From contig NZ_CP080443.1 of assembly GCF_019613955.1 (NCBI RefSeq), positions 2,589,001 to 2,653,000 on the forward strand: 64,000 nt of DNA. The letters are read 5' to 3'. Positions 25,511 to 34,784 of this stretch are shown here, one piece after another; positions within the stretch are counted from its first letter, which is position 1, and the number at the start of each line of letters is the position of its first letter. The notes under the pieces were generated by a model. It was given only the letters and a program-made list of their open reading frames with translations. It was not told the origin of the DNA and made no database searches. The position numbers and the translations under genes are program-made. Source of the DNA: Chryseobacterium sp. LJ668 (GTDB taxonomy: Bacteria > Bacteroidota > Bacteroidia > Flavobacteriales > Weeksellaceae).

Positions 25511-28500
25511 ATGCAAAGATATTCCAAGATTTTGGTCCTATTCCTACTGTTGCTGAATTTTTCAATGGCTTATTCGCAAAACTACTATGATCAGCAGTGG
25601 AAAAAAATAGGTGAGAATGCAAAAAAAGGAACTTATAAATCTAATCTTCCAATAGTTTTAGACATTCAAAACCAGGCTATGAAAGAAAATAATGCGCTTC
25701 AGCTTATTCGTGCCTTAAAAGCAGAATTCAGTATTGTTAATCAGATAACCGACGATGATAAGAATGATTCGGCTTCGAAGTTTTTTGTTAAACTTCAAAA
25801 TTCTGAAAAGAACCTGAAAGGCGATGATCTTTTGGTATACAAAGTTTTGCTGTCAGGTTTTATGTTTGATTATTATAATGAGCATTCTTGGGAAATTAAT
25901 GGCAGAACCTATATGAATTCTCAGGATGTTTCTCAAATTGAAACATGGAGTAAGCTCGATTTTAAAAATTATTTAAGCAAAACCTTCACAGATCTTGATC
26001 AGCAAAAATCTGAGATGAAAAAAGTTTTGTTTACCAAATATAAAGACGCTTTTTCAAATACAAAAGATGTTGCCTATTTCCCGACTTTGCTGGATTGGTT
26101 TTCTCTGAGGAAAGTAAATTTTTTATCTGACAACAATCTGTTTACCAAAAATGAACTGACTGAAAACAGAACTCTTATTAATACAGTTTTTGACGAATTG
26201 ATTGCTCAGAACACAGGAAATTCAAAACTGTATTTTATGCATCAGAAATTATCTGAAAATTGTCAGTTTTCTGAATGTAAAGATAAGCTCGAGCAGCTTC
26301 AGAATTTAATTAAATCTGATACAGAAGGTGATTACAAGGTTTTGGTGATGGAAGAAATCATGAATGAACTGATTGTGAAAAATAAGCAAAAAGAAGCTTT
26401 GGGAATCGGAAGTCAGGCAAAAGCGCAATATCCTAAATCTGCTTTTTTAGAAAATATAAAAAATAAAGAAAATCAGATCATAAATCCCAATTTGAGTATA
26501 AAATATGAAGAGCAGACGCAGCCCGATCTGCCGATTCATCTGGTCGCTGAATTTAAAAATGTTTCAGAATTTACAATCCATATTTATGAAGTAAAAGATG
26601 ATCTTTTGTCATTTGTGCAATATGCTAAAAACCCGTACAACAATGCTTTTGCAAAGGTTAAAAAGACACTTTTAAAGAAAGAAAGCTACAATCTGTCTGA
26701 TCCGAAAGACTATCAGCTGCACAAAACCTCATTAGAAATAATGCCTCTTCCTTCGGGAATTTATGTTGCGGAATATTCTGTTGCTGGCTCAGATTTAAAA
26801 GATGATGATTCCAGACAGAATTTTTATTTTTTCGTTTCTGGTCATAAAATTATTTATCACTCTAAAGACGATAGAAATGATCTTTCGAACAAATTGAAAT
26901 TGGTAAATGCTGAAAATGGAAAACCGATCAATAGTGAAAATATTACTTTTTATGAATTTGTTCAGAATAAAACTTTAACCAAGGCTTCCGGGAAAACCGA
27001 TGAAAAAGGAATCTTTAAATTTCCGGTTACGGCAAATAAAGAGTATTACAGAACTTTTTTAATTCACCAGCCTAAAACGAATGACTTTCAAATGATGGAA
27101 GTTTATGGTCGGCAAGATTATGTACAAAGAGAAGATCAGAATAAACAAACCCAGGCCAAAGCACAGATTTTCACCGATCGGGCAATTTACAGACCGGGAC
27201 AAACTGTTTATTTCAAAGTCATCAATACCACAATTGATCACGAAATAGAATCTGTTGTTTCAGGTTTAAAACAAAAAGTAATATTAAAAGATGTCAATAA
27301 TAAAGAGGTGGCATCTCAAGATTTTTCAACAAATGATTTTGGATCTTACCATGGAAGTTTTATTCTTCCGAAAGGACAGCTTAATGGCACATTTTATATA
27401 AGGACTGATTCCAATGAAGGTTATAAAAATATCAGAGTTGAAGAATATAAACGTCCGAAATTCGAAGTGACCTTTGAACCCGTAAAAGAAGAATACAGAT
27501 ACGGACAAACCATTGAGCTGAAAGGTAAAGCAATGATGTTTTCTGGGGTTGCACTAAGCAATACAAATGTAAATTATGAAATCAGAAAACAAAACATCCG
27601 CTGGAGATATTTCCCATGGTATCCGAGTGATAATGAAAATGAAAACTCAATTTTGGGTGAAGCAAAAACCAATGAAAAAGGTGAATTTACCATAAAATTA
27701 GATCTCAAAAAAGACGAAATAATAGATGGGATTCAAATTGATAATTACCAGATTAATGCTGCAGCTACAGACATCAACGGTGAAACGCAGACTGCGAATA
27801 CCAATCTGAAAGTTGCCTCAGTTTCGCACTATATCAAAGTTGATGACATCAAAAATACATTTGCTGATGAAAATATAAAGCTGAAAGTTGAAACAAAAAA
27901 TTATAACGAACAAAATCTAAAAAAATCCTATCAGGTTAAATTATCAAAATTAGAAGCACCGGAAAGAATTTTCAGGGAAAATTTCAAGGAAGAAGTTCAG
28001 GATCTTCCAAAATTTTCAAAAGAGGATTTTATCAGCAAATTTCCTCACGATTTGTATGACAAAAATGATGAATTAAAAAACCGTAAAACTTCTTTTGTCA
28101 TTCTGAACGGAGAGAAGCGAAGTGAAGAAACTCTGGATCTAGGAAAGCTGGAAGCAGGAGGTTATCAGTTGGAGCTTTACAATATCGAAGGAAAAGACAC
28201 GATAAAATCTGTTCAGCAGTTCAGTGTTTGGGATAAAAAATCACTTAAATCTGATCAGAAAACTTTTCTGACCGTTTTAGAACCTAAAAATGAATTTTCG
28301 AGAGGCGAGAAGGCAAAAATATATGTGTATTCTGGGATTCCTGATACTTTGGTGAATGTTTTTGTTCAGGACGGTTCCGGAAAAACAAATTCAGAAGTAC
28401 ACCAATTTAAAAATGGAATTTTAGAGTTTATTGTTGATATTCCAAAAGAAAAAAGCATTACCGCATTAAATATTCAGTTTCAGGTTGTAGCATTCAATGA

Positions 28501-31402
28501 TGTGCAAACAGAAACGGTGGATTTAAAAATAAAAGGTACGGAACAGCCTTTAAAAATTGAAACAACGACTTTCAGGGATAAAATTGAGCCTAATTCAAAG
28601 GAAAAATGGTCAGTAAAAGTTTCAGGAAATGAAAAAGAAAAAATCAATGCTGAAGTTTTAGCCAATATGTACGATATGTCTCTGGATCAGTTTGCAATGA
28701 ACACTTTTACTTGGAATAAGTTATATACTCCATATTCATTTGTAAATTCTTATAATGTTGCACAAAATCTTGAACAAAAATATTATCAAAAAAGATTGAA
28801 ATACTATAGCGGAAATTATGTAGAAGTTCCGCAGTTTAATTGGTTTGACCGTTATAGCTTTTTAAATTCATTACAAGGTGAAGTTGCAGGCATTTCAGTG
28901 CAAGCTAATGCAGCTCCTTCTCCTATGGCTGCACCAAGAGATTCAGTTTCTAAAGAAAGAAATGTTGAGGAAGTTGTTGTTTTGGGGTATAGTAAAAGTA
29001 GGATGTCTACTGAAAATCGTCAGAATGTTGAGGAATTAGAAGATAATGCAATTGATATCAAAGGCCCAAAGGAAGCGCTTGATAAAATTCCTGTCCGTCA
29101 AAATCTCAATGAAACCGCATTCTTTTATCCGGATTTAAAAACCGACTCAGAAGGAAATGTCAACTTCGAATTCACCTCTCCGGAAGCCTTGACTAAATGG
29201 AAATTAATGTTTTTAGCGCACACAAAAGACGCAAGATCCGCAACTTTAGAAAAACAAGTTGTTACGCAGAAAGAATTTTCCGTAACACCAAATTATCCGA
29301 GATTTTTGAGAGAAGGTGATGAATTGAATCTTCAGTCAAAACTATCAAATCTAACAGACAAAAAACTAAGCGGCTCAGCAAATCTTCAGATTCTGGATGC
29401 TTTTACCAATGAAGATATTTCGTCAAAATTTGGGTTAAATTCAAGTACTCAGAATTTTGATTTAAATGAAAACGGAAACTTAGCGCTGACATGGAAAGTA
29501 AAAGTTCCCCACAATGTCTCATCCATCATTTTCAAAGTAGTGGCAAAAGCAGGACAATATTCTGATGGTGAACAAAAAGCAATCGCCATTTTACCAAACA
29601 GAATGTTGGTAACAGACGCTCTGCCAATTTTTGTGAAAGAAGGAGAAACACAAACCTTTGTTCTTGACAATCTTAAAAATACAAACTCAACAACGATTTC
29701 AAATGTATCAAATACGTTGGAACTGACAACAAATCCGATCTGGGAAATCATGTTTGCTTTGCCAAGCCTGAAAAATGATCAGAATAGCTCTGCTGATGTA
29801 ATCTTTAATAAATGGTTTGCCGATATTTTGGCTTCGGAAATCTATAAAGCCAATCCGAAACTGAAAACTGTTTTTGAAGAATATCAAAGCAAAGGATTAT
29901 TAAATTCAAATCTTGAGAAAAATCAGGAGCTGAAACAACTCTTGCTGGAAGAAACTCCATGGGTTCTGGAAAGTAAAAATGAAGAAGAGCAAATGGCAAA
30001 ACTTTCACTTTTATTTGATACGAATACGATGAGGAATGCTATTCAGACTGATTGGGATGAATTTGAAAAACTGCAGAATCCTGATGGTGGTTTCTCATGG
30101 TATCAAGGGTATCCTAGTTCATACGGAACTTCATTGTACATCCTTAAAAACTTAGGAAAAATCAACGTATGGTTGAAAGAAAATGTGAAAGATTATCAGT
30201 CTTCGGAACAGATAAAATTGACAGAGAAATTAATCAATTATGTTGATAATGAAATCGACAAATATTTTGAATTAAAAAAAGAAAACGTCTGGACAAACTG
30301 GGCGGTCGATTATCTTGATACCAGAAATTACTGGGAAAAACAATATCCTTTAAAAGGAAAAGGTGCAACGCTGAAAAATTTAGTAAAACAGAAAGCAAAA
30401 ACGGCAAAAATCACTGATTTTACATTCTTCGGTCTACATCGTGCAGCTTTATTGCTGAGTGATTACGGTCTGAAAGATGTTTCTGATAAATTATTAAATT
30501 ACCTGAAAGAAACTTCTGTTGATACAAAAACGCAGGGCATTTACTGGAAACAGAATCTTGACGATTGGGGCTGGTTCGGCTCGAAGGTAGTCAATCATGC
30601 AGGAGCATTGGAAGCTTTTAATAAGCTGAAACCAAACGATCAAAAATTCATTGAAGACATGAAAATCTGGCTGATCACGCAGAAGGAAGTCAACTCATGG
30701 GGAAGCTCGAGAGGTACTTCAGAAGTAATTTTCACCATTTTAAATTCAGGGAAATCATGGACGAATGCAGAGAGTGATAAAGCAACAATTATTTGGGGAG
30801 GAAAAGAATTGCAGCCTCAAACTCAGGCAACAGGTTATATAAAATCTTCTGTAAAAACAGATATTTTAGATAAAAATTTAGCCACATTAACTGTAACAAA
30901 ACCGGGCCCAGGAATTGTTCAAGGTGGATTATTTTGGCAGTATTATGAAGATTTAGATAAAATAAAATCATCTGAAAACTATATTTCGATTACCAAAGAG
31001 CTGTATAAAAAGATTAAAACGGTAAATGGTGAAGAATTGCAGAAAATTTCACCGGAATCACCTTTAAAAGTGGGAGATAAGATAACGGTAAGAATGATTC
31101 TCAATACAGACCGTGCGATGGAATTTATTCACATCAAAGATATGCGTGCTGCCGGGTTTGAACCTTTGGATGTGATTTCCGGATATCAGTGGAAAAATAG
31201 CTTAGGCTATTATCAATCGACGAAAGATGCATCTACTAACTTCTATATCCAATATATGCCAAAAGGAAAATATGTTTTTGAATACGATTTTGTAACCAAT
31301 GCTTCAGGAACATTTTCGAACGGAATTACAACCGTGCAAAATTATTATGCTCCACAGATGAATGCGCATACAAAAGGGAGTACTGTGAAAATTTCAGAAT
31401 AA
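25511..31402 (+). CDS. Alpha-2-macroglobulin family protein with a SusC-like insert
   Basis: A 1963-residue exported protein (signal peptide to SMAYSQ). Order: helical N-terminal region (~25-330), macroglobulin domains with MG2 hallmark TDRAIYRPGQTVYFKV (~residues 555-570), the A2M region FYPDLKTDSEGNVNFEFTSP (~1203), then the helical TED-like domain with NPDGGFSWYQGY (~1522). The thioester Cys-Glu-Gln is absent: the equivalent stretch reads QNSSADVIFNKW, as in non-thioester bacterial macroglobulins. Residues ~1118-1162 contain LQGEVAGISVQANAAP and VEEVVVLGYSKSR, which look like TonB-receptor plug and SusC N-terminal motifs in reversed order. Likely a periplasmic or surface protease trap or outer-membrane-linked factor. 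Confidence 0.9.
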   Translation: MQRYSKILVLFLLLLNFSMAYSQNYYDQQWKKIGENAKKGTYKSNLPIVLDIQNQAMKENNALQLIRALKAEFSIVNQITDDDKNDSASKFFVKLQNSEKNLKGDDLLVYKVLLSGFMFDYYNEHSWEINGRTYMNSQDVSQIETWSKLDFKNYLSKTFTDLDQQKSEMKKVLFTKYKDAFSNTKDVAYFPTLLDWFSLRKVNFLSDNNLFTKNELTENRTLINTVFDELIAQNTGNSKLYFMHQKLSENCQFSECKDKLEQLQNLIKSDTEGDYKVLVMEEIMNELIVKNKQKEALGIGSQAKAQYPKSAFLENIKNKENQIINPNLSIKYEEQTQPDLPIHLVAEFKNVSEFTIHIYEVKDDLLSFVQYAKNPYNNAFAKVKKTLLKKESYNLSDPKDYQLHKTSLEIMPLPSGIYVAEYSVAGSDLKDDDSRQNFYFFVSGHKIIYHSKDDRNDLSNKLKLVNAENGKPINSENITFYEFVQNKTLTKASGKTDEKGIFKFPVTANKEYYRTFLIHQPKTNDFQMMEVYGRQDYVQREDQNKQTQAKAQIFTDRAIYRPGQTVYFKVINTTIDHEIESVVSGLKQKVILKDVNNKEVASQDFSTNDFGSYHGSFILPKGQLNGTFYIRTDSNEGYKNIRVEEYKRPKFEVTFEPVKEEYRYGQTIELKGKAMMFSGVALSNTNVNYEIRKQNIRWRYFPWYPSDNENENSILGEAKTNEKGEFTIKLDLKKDEIIDGIQIDNYQINAAATDINGETQTANTNLKVASVSHYIKVDDIKNTFADENIKLKVETKNYNEQNLKKSYQVKLSKLEAPERIFRENFKEEVQDLPKFSKEDFISKFPHDLYDKNDELKNRKTSFVILNGEKRSEETLDLGKLEAGGYQLELYNIEGKDTIKSVQQFSVWDKKSLKSDQKTFLTVLEPKNEFSRGEKAKIYVYSGIPDTLVNVFVQDGSGKTNSEVHQFKNGILEFIVDIPKEKSITALNIQFQVVAFNDVQTETVDLKIKGTEQPLKIETTTFRDKIEPNSKEKWSVKVSGNEKEKINAEVLANMYDMSLDQFAMNTFTWNKLYTPYSFVNSYNVAQNLEQKYYQKRLKYYSGNYVEVPQFNWFDRYSFLNSLQGEVAGISVQANAAPSPMAAPRDSVSKERNVEEVVVLGYSKSRMSTENRQNVEELEDNAIDIKGPKEALDKIPVRQNLNETAFFYPDLKTDSEGNVNFEFTSPEALTKWKLMFLAHTKDARSATLEKQVVTQKEFSVTPNYPRFLREGDELNLQSKLSNLTDKKLSGSANLQILDAFTNEDISSKFGLNSSTQNFDLNENGNLALTWKVKVPHNVSSIIFKVVAKAGQYSDGEQKAIAILPNRMLVTDALPIFVKEGETQTFVLDNLKNTNSTTISNVSNTLELTTNPIWEIMFALPSLKNDQNSSADVIFNKWFADILASEIYKANPKLKTVFEEYQSKGLLNSNLEKNQELKQLLLEETPWVLESKNEEEQMAKLSLLFDTNTMRNAIQTDWDEFEKLQNPDGGFSWYQGYPSSYGTSLYILKNLGKINVWLKENVKDYQSSEQIKLTEKLINYVDNEIDKYFELKKENVWTNWAVDYLDTRNYWEKQYPLKGKGATLKNLVKQKAKTAKITDFTFFGLHRAALLLSDYGLKDVSDKLLNYLKETSVDTKTQGIYWKQNLDDWGWFGSKVVNHAGALEAFNKLKPNDQKFIEDMKIWLITQKEVNSWGSSRGTSEVIFTILNSGKSWTNAESDKATIIWGGKELQPQTQATGYIKSSVKTDILDKNLATLTVTKPGPGIVQGGLFWQYYEDLDKIKSSENYISITKELYKKIKTVNGEELQKISPESPLKVGDKITVRMILNTDRAMEFIHIKDMRAAGFEPLDVISGYQWKNSLGYYQSTKDASTNFYIQYMPKGKYVFEYDFVTNASGTFSNGITTVQNYYAPQMNAHTKGSTVKISE

Positions 31403-31427
31403 TTTATTTTAAAGTAAATACCAATCA

Positions 31428-31456
31428 ACTCCTCACATATTTTGTGGGGAGTTTTT
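31428..31456 (+). terminator. Hairpin terminator after the alpha-2-macroglobulin gene
   Basis: Stem ACTCCTCACA / TGTGGGGAGT (one G-U pair) with a 5-base loop, followed by TTTT. Confidence 0.8.
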
Positions 31457-31563
31457 GATGGTTGTGATGAAAAAAGATGAACTTTAATTCACACTTCAGA
31501 TTCAAAACAATATCAAATCAACCGAAATAATATTATATTTGTTTCTATACAATTTAAGATATT

Positions 31564-32019
31564 ATGGAAAACGTATTTGACGCAAAAGATGCTCAGAATT
31601 ATATCAATAGAATCAATAATCTTGTTGAAGATACACATGGTTTGTGGGGGAAAATGACGGTAGATCAAATGTTGGCACACTGCTGCATCACCTACGAAAT
31701 GGTGTACGAGCCCGAAAAGCATAAAAAACCGGGAACCATTGCAAAATTTATCTTAAAAACTTTTGTAAAGCCAAAAGTAGTAGGAGAGAAGGCCTATCCC
31801 AGAGATTCTGCTACCGCTCCGCAATTTGTCATCAGCGGAAGAAGAGATTTTGATGACGAGAAAAAAAGACTGATTGGTTTTATTCAGAAGACGCAGCAGC
31901 TGGGATCTTCAGCCTTTCATGAGAAAGAATCTCTTTCTTTCGGGAAATTAAAATCTGATGAATGGAACAATATGTTTGCAAAACATTTAAATCACCATTT
32001 ATCTCAGTTTGGAGTTTAA
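31564..32019 (+). CDS. DUF1569 domain-containing protein
   Basis: A 151-residue soluble protein of the DUF1569 family, part of the DinB/YfiT four-helix superfamily of putative metal-dependent thiol transferases. Possible metal ligands are His in LAHCCITYEMVY (~residue 40) and His in AKHLNHHLSQFG near the C-terminus (~residues 141-146). The function of the family is not established. It begins a plus-strand cluster of small proteins ending with two VOC proteins. Confidence 0.8.
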   Translation: MENVFDAKDAQNYINRINNLVEDTHGLWGKMTVDQMLAHCCITYEMVYEPEKHKKPGTIAKFILKTFVKPKVVGEKAYPRDSATAPQFVISGRRDFDDEKKRLIGFIQKTQQLGSSAFHEKESLSFGKLKSDEWNNMFAKHLNHHLSQFGV

Positions 32020-32029
32020 AAAAACATTG

Positions 32030-32503
32030 ATGGTGAAAAAATTATTACCATTTCTAATCCTCGCATGCAATTTTGCAGCTGCGCAAATGCCCAATATCTC
32101 AAATGTCTGGCTGAATAAGTCAAAACCCTACATCGGTACCATTGGCAAAGACAGTGAAATCCTTAAGCTCAAGGTAGAAATTTCTGAACAGAATAAAAAA
32201 AACGACCAGCAATATTTTGTTGCAGGATATACTGTGGTAGAAAATAATTCGACCAAATTTGAAGGTAAACTGACCATCACGCAATACAAAGACGGCAGGA
32301 AAAAAGGCGTCGTGTATGGCGATTATGAATTGTCAGAAGAAGTCAAGGGTAAGCATTCCGGTGTTTTTACCGGGAAATTCATCTATACTTTTCAATGGAA
32401 TAAAAAAACGCAGAAGATAGAAAATCCATATATCCAACTCATTGGAAACTGGAAAAGCTATGACGGAACTTTAGATTTTAAAACCAACTTAAAAAACCAA
32501 TAA
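32030..32503 (+). CDS. Exported hypothetical protein
   Basis: A ~157-residue protein. The ATG at 32030 (MVKKLLPFLILACNFAAAQ) gives a clean signal peptide and avoids a TTG start that would overlap the DUF1569 gene. The mature part is beta-rich with lysine-rich loops (TKFEGKLTITQYKDGRKKG, FTYTFQWNKK-like repeats), which could be a small periplasmic barrel or sandwich. I do not recognise a family. It is 10 bases after DUF1569 and 2 bases before the next gene. Confidence 0.7.
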   Translation: MVKKLLPFLILACNFAAAQMPNISNVWLNKSKPYIGTIGKDSEILKLKVEISEQNKKNDQQYFVAGYTVVENNSTKFEGKLTITQYKDGRKKGVVYGDYELSEEVKGKHSGVFTGKFIYTFQWNKKTQKIENPYIQLIGNWKSYDGTLDFKTNLKNQ

Positions 32504-32505
32504 TC

Positions 32506-32907
32506 ATGTTAAGACAAATTTTAGGGATAATCGCAGGAATTATAGCCGGCTCACTCTGCGTTTGGGCAGTAGAAACAATCAATCACAGTCTCTATCCTTT
32601 TCCTGCCGGTATGAAAACCAATGATATGGATGCCTTCAAAGCTTATGTTGAAAATTTGCCTGTTTTGGGAAAATTACTGGTGATTGTTGGTTATGCTTTG
32701 GGAGCATTAGTTTCAGGATTTGTCTCAACTAAAGTTGCAAAAAACGGAAAACCGGTAGCAGCAATTATTTGCGGGCTTATTTTCCTTACTTTTACCATCT
32801 ACAATATGTTTGTGCTGCCAACACCTGTCTGGTTCTGGGTTTTAGGGATTCTGGTTTGGGGATTGGTTTTAGCAGGATATAAATTGGCTTTAAATAAAAA
32901 ACAGTAA
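32506..32907 (+). CDS. Four-helix hypothetical membrane protein
   Basis: A 133-residue protein with four predicted membrane segments: ILGIIAGIIAGSLCVWAVE, LLVIVGYALGALVSGFV, AAIICGLIFLTFTIYNMFV and FWVLGILVWGLVLAGY. A short periplasmic loop (residues ~27-50) follows segment one. No catalytic motif. The compact GxxxG-rich helices resemble small membrane proteins common in Flavobacteria. Part of the DUF1569-VOC cluster, spaced 2 bases from the gene before it. Confidence 0.75.
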   Translation: MLRQILGIIAGIIAGSLCVWAVETINHSLYPFPAGMKTNDMDAFKAYVENLPVLGKLLVIVGYALGALVSGFVSTKVAKNGKPVAAIICGLIFLTFTIYNMFVLPTPVWFWVLGILVWGLVLAGYKLALNKKQ

Positions 32908-32917
32908 ATAATTGAAT

Positions 32918-33289
32918 ATGAAATTAGGAGCATTTTCCATCAGCTTAAGTGTAAAAGATTTAGAAAAATCAAAAGATTTTTACGAAAAATTAGGTTTTAC
33001 TACGATGGGTGGCAACATGGAAAGCAATTATCTGATCATGAAAAACGGCAGCACACTGATCGGGCTTTTCCAGGCAATGTTTGACGGCAATATGCTGACT
33101 TTTAATCCTGGTTGGGATGAAAATGCCCAGAATCTGGAAACTTTTGATGATGTAAGGGCAATTCAGAAACACTTGAGAGAAAATCAGATAGCGTTGGAGA
33201 AAGAAGCTGACGAAACCACTTCCGGACCGGAACATATTTTCCTGAAAGACCCGGACGGAAATATGATCTTAATAGACCAACACAGATAA
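32918..33289 (+). CDS. VOC family protein (glyoxalase/bleomycin-resistance fold)
   Basis: A 123-residue single VOC protein. The ATG at 32918 (MKLGAFSISLSVKDLEKSKD) is preferred to an upstream TTG. Two beta-alpha-beta-beta-beta halves are seen, the second ending HIFLKDPDGNMILIDQH, where the acidic end is a usual metal-ligand position. Members bind a divalent metal and act on, or sequester, small electrophiles. No substrate can be assigned. Ten bases after the membrane protein gene. Confidence 0.85.
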   Translation: MKLGAFSISLSVKDLEKSKDFYEKLGFTTMGGNMESNYLIMKNGSTLIGLFQAMFDGNMLTFNPGWDENAQNLETFDDVRAIQKHLRENQIALEKEADETTSGPEHIFLKDPDGNMILIDQHR

Positions 33290-33379
33290 CTAATTAGTAA
33301 CTAAAATTAATATTTGAATTTTCGTACTTATTTTTCAACTTTCAACAACAATAATAAACACAAAACTAAAATTAAAATT

Positions 33380-33826
33380 ATGGCAACAGTAAACGTTTAT
33401 CTTACATTCAACGGAAATTGCAGACAGGCATTTGATTTTTACAAATCAGTTTTCGGTGGCGAATTTCCATACATCGGAACTTTCGGGGAAATGCCTCCAC
33501 AGGAGGGAAAAGAAATGTCTCAGGAAGATAAAGACAAAATCATGCACGTATCTCTTCCGATCTCCTCTGAAACCATGTTGATGGGAAGTGACACCGGCGG
33601 AGAATGGTCATCAAATCTTATTGTAGGGAACAATTTTTCTGTTTCCATTAATGCAGATTCTAAAGAAGAAGCAAATAGGCTTTTTGAAGGGCTCTCACAA
33701 GGCGGAAATGTTACTATGCCACTTGAAGACACTTTCTGGGGAGCGTATTTTGGAATGTTCACCGATCAGTTTGGCATCAATTGGATGGTTAATTATGATG
33801 ATCCTTCTAAAATGCAGCATTCTTAA
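33380..33826 (+). CDS. PhnB-like VOC family protein
   Basis: A 148-residue protein of the PhnB/3-demethylubiquinone methyltransferase-like VOC group. The ATG at 33380 begins MATVNVYLTFNGNCRQAFDF, the family start; a TTG 22 codons upstream is poor. The signatures VYLTFNGNCRQAFDFYKSVF and FWGAYFGMFTDQFGINWM are clear. The role of this group is unknown. It is followed by a hairpin terminator and marks the last ordinary gene before the RHS remnant region. Confidence 0.88.
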   Translation: MATVNVYLTFNGNCRQAFDFYKSVFGGEFPYIGTFGEMPPQEGKEMSQEDKDKIMHVSLPISSETMLMGSDTGGEWSSNLIVGNNFSVSINADSKEEANRLFEGLSQGGNVTMPLEDTFWGAYFGMFTDQFGINWMVNYDDPSKMQHS

Positions 33827-33847
33827 CAGTCTTTTTAAATTTAAATG

Positions 33848-33877
33848 AAACCGGCAGATTGATTTTGTCGGTTTTTT
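33848..33877 (+). terminator. Hairpin terminator after the PhnB-like gene
   Basis: Imperfect stem AAACCGgCA / TGtCGGTTT with a ~9-base loop, followed by TTTTT. It closes the DUF1569-VOC cluster. Confidence 0.6.
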
Positions 33878-33930
33878 ATTTATCTCATAAGATTTAAGCA
33901 AAGCATTTAAGAGTCTGTAAAATTGTGGCA

Positions 33931-33970
33931 GATAATAAAATCTTACGGTAGCGAGGGACTAAAATTTCTG
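33931..33970 (+). repeat. Left copy of a repeat flanking the RHS remnant region
   Basis: The stretch with GATAATAAAATC, GTAGCGAGGGACT and ATTTCTGAT resembles 38997-39034 (GATAAAATC, GGAGCGAGGGG, ATTTCTGAT) at most positions and in the same orientation. The two enclose the RHS/immunity remnants. Confidence 0.45.
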
Positions 33971-34151
33971 ATCCTTTAGGCGTTACACTTGATTATATCG
34001 TAAAAGATGGACAGTATGAGCAGATCGACAACGATACTCTGAAAAAACTAAAGCAATATAGGAACTTGACAGCGACACCAAAGCTCACATTTTTGCAACC
34101 ATCGATGCTTTTATCAAAGCCTCTAAACTTAAAAATATTGCTGCATTATAA
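33970..34151 (+). pseudogene. C-terminal remnant of an XRE family regulator
   Basis: The plus strand reads DPLGVTLDYIVKDGQYEQID then NDTLKKLKQ. After a small indel (~34056) it reads ELDSDTKAHIFATIDAFIKA and SKLKNIAAL before a stop at 34151. The first part is the end of an XRE helix-turn-helix domain (the typical 'lgvsldyl' helix), the second its usual C-terminal helix. The DNA-binding half is missing and the remnant starts at the left repeat, so it was cut by a rearrangement. Confidence 0.7.
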
Positions 34152-34160
34152 AACAAAACC

Positions 34161-34184
34161 GCCACTCAAACGAGTGGCAGTAGT
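34161..34184. terminator. Bidirectional terminator between the XRE remnant and the immunity lipoprotein
   Basis: Perfect stem GCCACTC / GAGTGGC with loop AAAC. T-rich runs follow on both strands, and it ends 10 bases beyond the stop of the minus-strand lipoprotein gene. Confidence 0.8.
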
Positions 34185-34187
34185 TTT

Positions 34188-34784
34188 TTAGGGATATTCA
34201 AAACCAAATATAATTTTATAAAGCCTATTATCTTTCAGATAAAACTCCATAAAATACGGAGGCATTTCATATTGCTTTATTTTAGGGTCATCAGGATTAT
34301 CAATTGTGTATCTGATAATTTCTTCTTTAGATTTTTTTTCAACTTTAAAATCAGTGCCTTTTAAATTGGTTATTTCTTCTGAAGTCATTCCTAATTTTAG
34401 TCCTGATTCCGTTTTAAAATTATCATATTTAGTTTTCCCAAAATCTCTCTCAAGTTTAGGGTCATCTTTTAAATACCCTAACTCGAAACAACTAAAACTA
34501 TTTTTTACATCTCCTTCATATTGATAAGCAATTAAGTATTCTTTTTTTTCTTTATCTGTAAAAATAGTTACAGGAGAATATCTTAAGTTATCTAATAATC
34601 TTATATTTTGAGAATAAAAGTCAGTTAAAGAATTTTCTTCTCTTAATTCTAATTGATTTATTTTAAAATCTGGCTTAGAAAATTTTTCTGTAATCACAGT
34701 TTCATTTTCCTTCTTTTCTTGTACCTTTTTTTCTGATTGTTGACAACTAAAAAGTACAAAAAATAACAGTAAAAAACTACTCAT
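34188..34784 (-). CDS. Putative immunity lipoprotein of the L,D-transpeptidase-like RHS tip
   Basis: A ~198-residue protein. The start MSSFLLLFFVLFSCQQSEKK at 34784 gives a clean lipoprotein signal (Cys15); upstream Mets would destroy it. The mature part is acidic, beta-rich and contains TESGLKLGMTSEEITNLKGT, reminiscent of SmpA-like or small periplasmic binding folds. It overlaps the RHS tip gene by 8 bases, so the two are translationally coupled. A periplasm-facing lipoprotein right after a peptidoglycan-directed toxin tip is what an immunity protein would look like. That function is inferred from context. Confidence 0.7.
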   Translation of the reverse strand: MSSFLLLFFVLFSCQQSEKKVQEKKENETVITEKFSKPDFKINQLELREENSLTDFYSQNIRLLDNLRYSPVTIFTDKEKKEYLIAYQYEGDVKNSFSCFELGYLKDDPKLERDFGKTKYDNFKTESGLKLGMTSEEITNLKGTDFKVEKKSKEEIIRYTIDNPDDPKIKQYEMPPYFMEFYLKDNRLYKIIFGFEYP

